The notes beneath the pieces were generated by a model that saw only the letters and a program-made list of their open reading frames with translations, was not told the origin of the DNA and made no database searches. Made by a program: the position numbers and the translations under genes. Below are positions 45,541 to 56,100 of a DNA stretch of 64,000 bases, piece by piece. Origin of the DNA: Limnomonas spitsbergensis (lineage: Eukaryota > Chlorophyta > Chlorophyceae > Chlamydomonadales); NCBI GenBank assembly GCA_037349105.1, contig JAYJMM010000111.1:744001-808000 (forward strand). The letters run 5' to 3'. Each line of letters opens with the position of its first letter. Positions within the stretch are counted from its first letter, which is position 1.

Positions 45541-48060
45541 TTCTTTTTTGCCTCATGGTAACGGCGCGGATGTGGCTACGGCCCCAAGCTGCGTTGTTTC
45601 CTTAACCTCCACGCGGTAATAGGGCGTAGCTTTCTTTCTTTCTTTCTGGACTGTAGTCCGCGCCCGTCGGTCACTTCGTTTCGTCCACACCTGAACCACA
45701 TCATGGTCAAATGCTCACACAGCAATCACCAGGAGCCCATGACTGATACTCTGAAGACGCACTTGTTAATTATATTTGGAGTTACACCTGCTTATGCTCT
45801 AGACAGGACGATATAAGAGAAGACTCCAACGCAAGATGTTGAGGAACATCCTGGTCGAGCATGGGAAACTAGTGCAAAAGTACGTGCGATAACCAGCTGG
45901 CTTCCCAATTTACTCCTCCACGGTGAACTGGTGATACAATAAGGTGCGCGCTGCATTGTTGAAGCCCCGGCTGGTCAGAAACCTAAGCGGAACACAGTTG
46001 CCCCGGTCTATTATTCAAGAGCCCATATTTTTGCCCCGGTCTATTATTCAAGAGCCCATTTTGATGTACAAATTCTCGCGTACGGCACCACAGTAGATTA
46101 AAGAGCCCATTTTGATGTACAAACCGACAGCAACCGACACGTCGTCAACCAGTCATCGCAGGCCAACGCTCGTCACCACGACCTCGAAGTAATGTTAACA
46201 TTTATATCGCTAGTGTATTTCGTTGCTCGCAACTATCATATCATATCGAGTGGAACAGCGAGAGGAAACCGTGAGTCAGAGAGTGAACAGCGATGACTGC
46301 CAGGGAGCGTGCATGCTACAGCTGACAGCTGGGATTCAAACTGTGTTCACACTCCTCACACTCGGCGGCACTGTCAGCCGATGCTGGTCACTGCCCGCGG
46401 CCCGCCCGCGTCCCTGTGCGTATGCAATCGTAGCCACATCATCGCACAGATCGTCGCATGCATGTTTAGACTATACAGCGCTGTGTAATGGGCTGTTCCA
46501 CACACTCGTATCCCATTGAGAGGAACAATGAGGGAAAACAGCGAGCCAGCGAGTCAGCAACACATCGGGACGCGAAGAATGTGAAGTCGAAATCGTCGTC
46601 GTCATCGGGCGCTGCTGCTTCCACCCAATATGAATCAGCATGAAATCTTCCGCCACGCGAGGCACATAAAGGTCAGCTATTCATCTCAGCTGATCAAGAC
46701 GTGCTAATTAAGCGCAACTCAATACCAAGCCCTGAGTCGACGTCGCATAGTCCCTTGTCTAGTGCCCCGTCTCCTCATCCGCCCAGTCCTCCTCCCGAAG
46801 AACAATGATGCATCTGCACAGCCCTACTCCACAATATTGTAATTAATGGTAATTTACAAGCCCCTTATTTTCCTGTCCTGTCCTGCCAATTTAATGCGAA
46901 TTTACCTGTCAATTTACCCTCGAGTTTACCTGCTATTTTACCTGTCAATTAACTCCCTCTTAATTTAACTGCTAATTTACCTGTTAAGGTATCACAGTAA
47001 CCCTTAATTTACACCTTAATTTAAGTAAATGCAATTCAATTATGCGTTAGTAAAGAATATTTTTTACCTGCCAATTTATTTGCTAAATGTTCACAGTTGA
47101 AGCAAAAGCCTGATAAGAACAAAGCTTTTAGGAACCGTGACTAGGTCTACAGAGGTCTATGATAGTCATTAGTTGTTGGCTGCCAATGTGACATGTTCGT
47201 GTTTGACACCATAATCAGTGAACTTTGGTTGGATTATATTTGTAATCTGAATGAATGAAGCCAACGTCTGTATCGCCACACTTTCTCCGTTCATACAAAG
47301 TCAGACTCCACAATACAAAAGTCTTCCCCCCTATGCATTAGCCGTAATAGAACCGGTGCTATAACCACTCACTACACGTTGTGATGACCCGTACAATTCG
47401 CCCGTACATATTGTCGCGTACGGCATCATACTAGATTAAAGAGCCCATTTTTCGACCGGTACAAACCGACAGGCAACCGACCAGGCGTCACAGGTGCCAA
47501 ATCGTCGCCACAGCCTCGCAGGAATGTTTTAGCCTCTCCATCGCAGGTGTAATGGGCTGCTTCTAACCCTCGTAACTGATTGAGTGGAACAGCGAAAGAA
47601 AACAGTGAGTCAGCGAGTCAGAAAGACCCTGCCAGGTCGGCGAGGTCGGTTACCGCTGACAGCTGAGTTCAAATGTTCACACGTTCACACGTCTCCAGTG
47701 TCGGAACGCGAGGAATCTGAAGTCGCCATCGTCGTCGTAATCGGGTGTTGCTGTCAAAGTTGCGGGAAATTAAATCAGTACCAACGTCGTCGTAATCGAG
47801 CGTTGCCGTCGAAGTTGCGGGAATTTTAAATCAGTATGAAATTTCCCGCCACACGAAGCGCATAAAGGCCAGCTATTCCTCCCAGGAATCAAGAAGTGCT
47901 TGTTAAGCGCAACTCAATACCGTCTGTTACCCAGTCCTCCGTGCTTCCCCGTCTGTTCCCCTGTCCTCGTCCCCAATCCTCCGTCTTTCCTCAGTCATCC
48001 CATCCTCCGTCTTTCCCCAGTCATCCCATCCCCCGTCATCCCATCCCATCCCCCACAATG
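45540..48060. repeat. Noncoding stretch with a diverged direct duplication
   Basis: Segments at about 46,075-46,790 and 47,410-47,940 are diverged copies of each other: TAGATTAAAGAGCCCATTTT, GACCACAACCTCG-like blocks, GAGTGGAACAGCGA, CGTCGTCATCGGG and TTAAGCGCAACTCAATACC recur in the same order. GTACGGCACCACAGTAGATT-type blocks also occur at 46,080. Between them is an AT-rich field of TTTACCTG(C/T)(C/T)AATTT units (46,850-47,080). They could be remnants of LTRs or duplicated promoter regions; no gene is supported. Confidence 0.5.
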
Positions 48061-48147
48061 CTAGTCCCCCGTCGTCGCGGACGCGCCAACCCTGTCCTAT
48101 AAGAGTCATATATTGAGAGCCAAGGTCCCATTCAGGCCTCTAAATAT

Positions 48148-49680
48148 ATGATAGCCGACCCAACCACAGGTGCCCAGGGGGTTGACATGCAGGCTAATGT
48201 TCTGACCAAATCCCTTGACGCAGTTAATTGTTTTTTTAAATCTGTTATTAAGCGCATGTACTGGCCTACGAAACCATTTGCAGCAGTTGCCCTCGATATT
48301 AATTTGATTTTGAAATCCCCTGACCAGGCTGTTGCTTTAACGGCGATCGCTGCCGCATCGAAAGACCCCGCGATACCGAGGCTCTACAGAATCCAGGGTC
48401 CTGGTGGCACTGGAAAATCGTTTTTCATCAAAACTTCGGAGCCTTGACGACAGCGAATCAAAAGGTTATACTTTGTGCCTTCACTGCCAAGGCTGCCTAT
48501 GGGTTAGGCAACAATGCAACCACCTCGCTCCCATAGTGCTTTTGGTTTTATAGGGTCAGATTATGACTACCTCACATCTGCCCCCCTATCCATCTTTATA
48601 AAACTAGCTGATGTCATCATAGTTGACGAGGTGGGAATGCTACAAGCTGAAATGCTTCAAACCATCCATAACCGCTGCCTTGAATGTTGTGCTGAGTCAT
48701 CTGCCTCCCTCCCCTTTGGTGGCAAACTTGTTATCCTCACAGGTGACATCCATCAGCTGCCAGCAGTTTGTAATAAGTGTCGTGACGTACATGCATGTCC
48801 GCATCAGCCAACGAAGTGGTTGATGTGGCGCATGTTTAATCTGTTCACCTTCACTGCAAACCACAGGCAGTCTAACCCCTCCCATGCCCCCTTTGTCTCC
48901 CTGTTAAACTTCCTTCGCTTAAATGCCCCAATTGCTGCTGATCTGGCCTCTTCGCTCTTTCAAATCCTGCATGACAGGATCCTCCCTGAAGGTGAAATCC
49001 CTGACATTACTGACATTGGGCGTGATGATATGATTATAGCCCCCACCAATGAACTTGTTGATTCGTACAATGACACCCAGGTAAGGAAATTATATGCGCC
49101 TGATGAAATTATCACCCTGACTGCTAAAGATGAACTGTCTAAAATGCATCTGCTCTCTGTTGCTGACCAGGAAAAACTGAAGAGTCGTCTGACTAAGACT
49201 TCTGATCTGCCCACCAAACTGTCTCTTGCTGTTGGCTGTCCTATCATGATCACCTGCAACCAAAACTATATGAGGCTGGCTAACGGTGATGTGGGTGTTG
49301 TATCATTTGTCAGCAGCACTAAGCTGAAGATAAAAAAAATTGATGGTGTTATGAGAGAGATCACTGTTGGCAGGGAGTACGAGGGTGTACGGGTTGGGAA
49401 TACCAGCATTGAGAGGTTCATGTACCCTGTGCGCCTAGCTTATGCCTGCACTGTAATACTGTATTTACAGTACAAGATGAAACTGTCACCGGAAATGTTT
49501 CATTCATGTGGAAGGTATTGAGACTCATGGCGAAGCCTATGCTGCATAATCTAGACCCACCTCCCTGGACAATGTCACCATTCTCCCCGCAGGTGTCACC
49601 CTCGTCCCATCAATGTTTATCCCCCACATCCCATCTGACCACGACATGCAGCCTTAGCTTAGCCTGGCATTGGAAGCACA
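48148..49680 (+). pseudogene. Pif1-type helicase, damaged
   Basis: Helicase motifs appear in order: Walker A GPGGTGKSFF (about 48,397), motif Ia LCAFTAKAAYG, HSAFGF, Walker B VIIVDEVGML (about 48,613), motif III LTGDIHQLPAV, NHRQ, and C-terminal GEAYAA..SRPTSLDNVTIL (about 49,540). The frame changes near 48,440 and again near 48,515, and there is a TAA inside the last motif (GEAYAA-stop-SRP), so this copy is broken or misassembled. Pif1-like helicases occur as cellular enzymes and inside Helitrons and other large elements. No Helitron Rep domain is visible upstream, so the source is unresolved. Confidence 0.7.
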
Positions 49681-49814
49681 AAGTTTTGCGAAGTTTCTTG
49701 TTTACGGATATTTTATTTTATTTAGCCTGTACGTACCTAGCTACACAGCATCTTAGTTCCTGATATAAGATATGAGGCATGCATAACTGTGAGTCCCTTT
49801 CCCTGTGTTCTTCA

Positions 49815-51075
49815 GGGAGTGCGTTCAAGCCAGGCAGCCTTGAGGACATCCTTGACATGGTCCAATCTGCAAGTAAGAAGTAAGAACTACGTGTCGTTTC
49901 CAATCGTTCGTGAATTTAACGGATCCCTAGGTATAGGCGACCCGTAGGTAACCCTGCCCGTACGGCAAACCTGCCCGAACGGTAAACCTGCCCAATCTGC
50001 AGACGTGGAGGCATTCGACCCGGAAAATGAACCCATGTCTGAAAAGCAATCAACGTGGATTAATGACATGGGCATACTGCCAGCTGCCATGGCTGGCTTA
50101 ACATACGCTGAGGCTAGTGCCCTTATCGACGAAAACAAAGAATCTTTCAATGCCTTTAAATTGGCCCATGACAAGGCCAGGCCAGCTTCTGGAAAACAGC
50201 GTCTCAAGGCGACACAGATTGGACTGCACTTGCCAGAAGGTGAATACTAGTAGTTGAAACTGCTTCATGTACCTGATAACTGCCCAGCTTAAAATTGCCC
50301 TGCTTAAAATTGTTTTTGCCTAAATCACAGGTACAACTGCTGTACTAGAGGCCAAGGACCTGATAGGTGACCACCTTGTGGAGCAGGGTACCCAGAACAG
50401 CGGTAATGATGTGCCCCCTACTGAGCCACAGATCTCCCTCTTGCGCCGTCGTCTGGCTGGCAAGTTTGTTATGCCCACCAGCAAGGCTGCAGCCTCTGCC
50501 CTCATCAGCACCCTGTCTGTTTCATCTGCCTCTGGTGCCCAAGATAAGCCTGCGACTGCTACCAGCTCAAATTCATCCTTGGCCTCCTTCAGGGCCTGAA
50601 CAAGAGTACAGCCCAGGTCAGGCACTACATCCACGCATTTCGCACATCAATTTTACGTGACTGTAAATTCACAATTATATTCATTGTATTCTGGGCATTC
50701 GTCCACGCAAATTTAGATTGCTTGTTGTATGATGTTGGATTTATCTACCTGGTCATGGCTTGGCGCCGACTTCAGCAAAACCTGCTCTACAAGGTTATCG
50801 AATGGATGCTAGGTGTTCCTGCCCGATTGATGTGCCCAGTCACTTACGCTTATGAGCTAGCCACTTATGCTTATGGCCTGGCTGCTAATGTGATCCATCA
50901 GCACGCCCTGAACCTTACTTGACTTGTTGCAGGCTGTGTACGACCGCTTTGTTAATAGCGACCCAACCACTGCCCAAGCTGAACAACTGATCACTCAGCT
51001 CAAGCAGAAGGCAGATAGGCTGCTAGGAATCGAGCCTAGTTTGAGTGTCACTCTGGTCGTCGGTGCTATAAACTA
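49815..51075 (+). CDS. Downstream exons with a DUF3072-like segment
   Basis: Exon about 50,000-50,239 encodes MSEKQSTWINDMGILPAAM and LTYAEASALIDENKESF, resembling the short DUF3072-type motif (T-x-K-Q ... L-T-K-A-E-A-S). It splices in phase from a GTGAAT donor to 50,332 and continues PEG-TTAVLEAKDLIGDHL through a Ser/Ala-rich stretch to TGA at about 50,599. A further exon (50,933-51,075) encodes VYDRFVNSDPTTAQAEQLI and ends TAG. These may be the 3' exons of the helicase gene or a separate gene. Function is unknown. Confidence 0.4.
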
Positions 51076-51325
51076 GCATGCATACGTCATGTTTGAACAG
51101 GAATTGCGTTTGTTGGTCCCCCAAAGAGTGTCCCCGCCACCCCCAACATACTCCCTGATGGGTAGCAGTTCCTGTTGCATTCATTGTGCTGCCTGTGCAT
51201 GGTATCCGACGAACTTTGACTGTGGCCTCAATAGCCTCCTTGGTTGGGTCTTCCTTTGTAAACTGTTGAAATAAATGTATGCAACACTGCAATGCAAAAA
51301 TAGTTATCGACACAAGCAAACTGTG

Positions 51326-51558
51326 TGTCGCACCATAAAGCAGTAACTGCAATACTATGGTAAATACCGTAAACTCCGGTCAGGACACCTTAGAGAGGTG
51401 TCCTCTACTCACAAACACGGTACATCACCGTACACTCATGCTCCTTGTTCTTCAGACAAGGGTGTGTCAACCAGATAACTGTAACTGGAAGTTCCTAACT
51501 GGGTGTCTCTGCATAGAAGTCTCCGTCTCGTGGGTACCGCCCCTACTACTTTACTCGC
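51326..51558. repeat. LTR-like direct repeat, copy 1
   Basis: 233 bp identical by reading to 52,188-52,420, offset 862 bp. It starts TGTCGCACCATAAAG and ends TTTACTCGC. It contains a perfect stem GGACACCT/AGGTGTCC and a shorter ACGGT/ACCGT stem. Copies this similar indicate recent duplication. Confidence 0.85.
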
Positions 51559-52187
51559 GATGTGCGCTTCAGGTCCGTGGCGGACTTCTTTCCTCACGGC
51601 AGTGATGGACGCCTACGGGCAGGCTCAGTGACTATTCACTGGCTGCGAGTGCTCTTCGAGTTAAGCAGCTGGCTGGTTATTTGTGTATATAGCAATTGAC
51701 TTAGGGGCATAGGCCTTCTGGCCGTCTGGTCGCGATCCAGCTGGGCTATGTTAAGGGCACTTACCGCGTATCACGCGGAGAGATGGACGGGACGTAGACT
51801 GCGTACTTCTTCTTCTGCAGGGTCTCGTTTCTCTTACTGGGGTACTTGTCTCCAGCTAGTTCAACGGAGGCTGAGCTAGGCTTGACTCGAATTAAGGTAC
51901 TGACTTATGTGTAAGCTGTAGGTCTCGAAGACGGCCGGTGCTTGTTACAAATAGAGGTCTGTCCTTTAGAAAGGGACGAAGTAACTAGCCAAGGCAATTG
52001 CCGGGATACAGGGACCCGGCAGGCCCAATACAGAGTACGGTAGAACCTGTCAAACTTATCCTGCGTAAGCGGGTTTCTAGGTCTCAGCTCAAATACGGAG
52101 ACTCCGCAGAGAAGCTGCGGAGTCACCTGGGCCGCTAACTGCGGTCTAAACGGTTCTGTCACGTATACTGTAATATACTGTGACAGC

Positions 52188-52420
52188 TGTCGCACCATAA
52201 AGCAGTAACTGCAATACTATGGTAAATACCGTAAACTCCGGTCAGGACACCTTAGAGAGGTGTCCTCTACTCACAAACACGGTACATCACCGTACACTCA
52301 TGCTCCTTGTTCTTCAGACAAGGGTGTGTCAACCAGATAACTGTAACTGGAAGTTCCTAACTGGGTGTCTCTGCATAGAAGTCTCCGTCTCGTGGGTACC
52401 GCCCCTACTACTTTACTCGC
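52188..52420 (-). repeat. LTR-like direct repeat, copy 2: probable start of the gypsy 3' LTR
   Basis: Identical to copy 1. On the minus strand it begins directly after a purine-rich tract, as a 3' LTR should. The 629 bp between the copies contains other stems (CTCCGCAG/CTGCGGAG near 52,105 and CTGTCA/TGACAG near 52,160-52,185) but no gene. Either the LTR is 862 bp and a second, truncated LTR follows, or this 233-bp block is itself the LTR. Its inner end is TG-like (…ACA on the minus strand) but the outer end is GCG, not TG. Confidence 0.5.
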
Positions 52421-52437
52421 CCCCCGCTCCCCAGCGT
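52421..52437 (-). other. Polypurine tract of the gypsy element
   Basis: The minus strand reads GCTGGGGAGCGGGGG directly before the repeat at 52,420. Ty3/gypsy elements prime plus-strand DNA synthesis from such a tract. Confidence 0.55.
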
Positions 52438-52539
52438 TAAGCCCTCCAGGCATGCGCGGGGAGCTGGAAAAAGGGGTGGTACTGAAATAAACTTCTGGAA
52501 AAATATGTACGTAGAAGCTCAAATCATCATCTGCAAATA

Positions 52540-52620
52540 TGCCAGGCTCTGGCCTTCTACAAATCTGCCTGGTTCAGGCATTCTACAAATCTGCCTGGTT
52601 CAGGCATTCTGCAAATCAGA
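52540..52620. repeat. 26-bp repeat, 3 copies, in the gypsy 3' noncoding region
   Basis: TCTGCCTGGTTCAGGCATTC recurs with CTACAAA spacers. Each unit has a small CCTG/CAGG stem. Confidence 0.7.
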
Positions 52621-53127
52621 AGGGAAAAAAAAAATCAACCGAGTCTCAGCTGAAGCGCAATGCGCAGAACCCTACAAATTCAAGCTGTTCAGCCCACTAC
52701 CGGCTAGCAAACAGAGGAATTTCAAAGTTATCAGGTCAAGCTAAGAACAACCGCTGCTCTCGCCCCACTGCGCCATAGCCGCCTGGTCTTTAAAGGCCAC
52801 AGAAAATGTGCGCCGTAGCAGCGTGATCTGCCCCCTGCTGTGCTATAATTGCTCGAGTTGACTAATTCTCCTCGCTCATCATTTTCATAACTTATGTACT
52901 ACTGTAGCCTTGCTGCCACGGTATTTGAGAAACAAATTTTCATTAAGCTGCCGTAACTCTACTCCTGCATCTTCCGTCTTCGGTCCGCTGGCTGCCGGCC
53001 CGCTGCCTACTGGGTACTAGGACAAGCCGCACTGCGTCTGCATTTCTGCTCTGTAGGTGCCTGCCCGCTCCTTGCCAGCTACGGCGTGGGTGACGTCACG
53101 TGCTCAGCGGCCCTGCCGCTCCGGGCT

Positions 53128-56100
53128 TCAGGTCCCGGTAAAATCCTCAAGGGCTGACTCCTCTTCCTCCCTTGCTGCTTCTTTGGCCACCTTGGCCCTT
53201 CTTGTAACTGCTCTCGGGGTGACATTGGCCTCTCCCCGGCCAGTGGTGTACGAGATGTCATACAACCCGTTCGCCATTGGTCTTGCGATGCCCCTCTCCA
53301 TTTGCCTTGTTGCTGGGTTGGTGGCCATGACTTCCACCTCAGGCCTGTCCATGACGTTGGCCTCCTGGGCTGTCCTGGCAGCCGCTCTGGCCGCTGGGCT
53401 CGGTCGCCCCTGGACCTGTAAACTGCGCTCCTCTGTGGGGGGCCCTGCTTCTGCAGCGGGCCCAGCTCCCTTGTCTTCCGGCGTGCAGTGTGGGCACAAC
53501 CACTCGCCCTCAGGCACCTCCTCGAGTACTGGTACCAAGCAGTCCATGTGCCAACCTGTATTGCAGGCATCACACAAAAGCATCACCTCTCCGCGATCGG
53601 GCAGCTGGCACACCTCGCATGACAGGCTGTTATTGGGTCTAGTTCCACTGAAATCAACCACTCCCCTGAGGTTGGGCAAGTGGCATGGAGAACAATTGAC
53701 TGCATTCTCTGTAACTGTGAGGCCATCTGCCCCTTCCAACACCAAAGTTCCCGTCGCCCCCAGTGTTTTTACCCTGAGGATCTCAGGCCTGGCCTTGGGA
53801 TCGAGGCTGCGTCGCTCTGACGAATACTTCACATACACGTAATCTCCCTCTGCAAAACGCCTGACCTGGGGAACGTACCCTCCCCCACGAATGCGTGCAT
53901 ATCGCAGCTTGTCGCGGTGCTGCGCAATTTTTAGATGCTCACCCGCGACTGGCAGTGCCTCTTTGATCCTGGCCACTCTGGCCAAAAGCAGGTCTGCTGC
54001 CTCCTCTGCTGTTGCAACCTTGGCTGTGCTCCAGAGGTCCGCCCCCACTCTGGAGGGGAAGGTGGGTCTCTGTCCAAACAGCACCTCGTACGGCGCCATG
54101 CGCGTGGCCTGCTGCGGCGAGCATCGGAAGCCGAGGGCTACCCAGGGCACCATCTTGTCCCAGGACTCGTCGCTGCTGCCTTCCTCGCAGCACTTGCGCA
54201 TGCCTGCCTTGAGGGTCTGGACAGCCCTCTCCGAAAGCCCGTCTGCCTGGGGGTGGTTGGCAGAAGTGGTGCGATGGTCAATGAAGCAGTCCAACAACAT
54301 GTCCTGAAATTCACCCTGGAACTCTGTTCCCTGGTCTGTCACCACCTCTGCGCATCCCCCGAATCGTGCAACAACATTTTGAAAGAATGCCAAGGCCGTC
54401 ACATCAGACGCCTTGCTTGGAATGGGGATTAACTCCACCCATTTGGAGTAATGCTCCACACACACCATCACGAACCGATTTCCCCTGGACGTGGTCGTGA
54501 ATGGACCACACAGGTCCACTCCCCACCGGAAAAACAACCCCTCAATGGGTAGCGGGTGCAGGTTGGGCTGTATGTGATTGAACGTGGACGCCCTGGCCCT
54601 GTCACACACACCGCATTCCTGCACCGCCTTCTTGACTGCTGCTCGAAGCCCCCGCCACCAATGCTGCTGCATGACCATGAAAGCCGTGCGGTGGCTGCCA
54701 AAATGGCCCGTACCTGCATGCGCTATCTGGATCACTGCTAGCCTGTCTTCTGGCCTGGGCACCACACAACGTCTACCATCAGGCATGAGTCTCATCAGGA
54801 CTCCTCCCCTCTCTGATTCCCACTGGAATGGCGCTGCTCTGCGCTGTATTCTAGTCTGTTCTCCTAGCTCTGTTCCCTGGACATAAGTCTTTTCACGGAG
54901 AAACCTCAAGACGGGCTCATCTGCCCACACATCAACCCTAGCCGACGGTCCTGCAGGACAACCTGGCTGGTCCTTCTCACTCTCTGTTTCCCTGGTTACT
55001 TTGATTTCAACATCAACTTGTTCTTCAGACGCGTTCCCACCTGGCTCCTGTGCCGCGTCGGCCCAGTCTGCTGCGGCCGATTCCCCCAGGCACTGTCTGT
55101 ATGACGCGGCCGCTTCTCCGCTGCCTGAGCACGCGTTTCCTGCAGTAGCAAGGGCATAGTGGCTGGACATTAAAGTCGCCCCCAGAACTGGGTCCCTGTC
55201 CTGGCCTGGCAGCTTTGCTCTGCGTGTCAACTCTGCTGGCATGATTTTAGCACACTCAAGTGCCACATTGAGCCATGCACTTAGTGCCCATGAATCCATG
55301 CTCCTGCCCAAGGCTGCCCGTCTGGCTGCCTCTGGGAAGTCTGGGCGCGGCAACGTGGACCCCACAGCGTACCCCATGGCGCGCTCACGCTCGTTTGCAT
55401 TGGGCTCCTGCAAGTCCCCCATGGGCCTGTACACCATCCCATTTTGCCCGTTCCGGAAAGCATATGATGAGGGCGTGGCCATCAAACACGGCAGCACTTT
55501 CCTGGGCTGCCCTGTTACATTGATGCGGTACTCCCCATTGCCCGGACATGATACTACTTGGGCCTTGCTGCCCTTGTCCAGAATGTCGTCTACAATCCCC
55601 TCGTGGGGTCTGGTCGACGCACGAATCACAAATTCAATATCTGCTGCAGGGGCAATATTCCCCCAATAGTTGCGGGTGCGGTGGGCGTAAGACCCCACCT
55701 GCGCTGCATCAAACAATGCCGGTGTCCCCAGAATCCTGCACACTTCCTGAAAAGCCTCAACACTGGCCTTCACACTCTTCTGATTCAATTGCATTGCTAC
55801 ATTCTCAATCAGGTACGCTGGCGGCCTAGGTCCCTGCAGGAACTGTAGAGTACCCAACAGCTTGACTAACGGGAAGAAAGACTTGCTTCTTTCTCCCGCG
55901 AGCCCACGCCCCTTGCCAGCTGACGAAAGGTCCTGGCACTCCCAGCCTGCTACCATGAACCACTGGCGCCCCTCCTGGGCACCCGCCTCCTTGAGGTGCT
56001 CTGCCGTGATGGCATACACATCTTGCGGCAATGCTCTGAAAGCTTTATCAAACGCTTTGACCGGAAGCAACTGGGGGAATCTCTTGTGCAACTGCAACAG

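Noticed and set aside
51326..52420. Self-contained miniature LTR (TRIM) element
   Set aside because: No primer-binding site or purine tract was found on either strand between the two repeats, and no target duplication flanks them; adjacency to the gypsy purine tract fits an LTR better. Not excluded.
53057..53842. 261-codon plus-strand frame, and other long frames opposite gag and pol
   Set aside because: Shadow frames of GC-rich pol and gag on the minus strand, where catalytic motifs lie.
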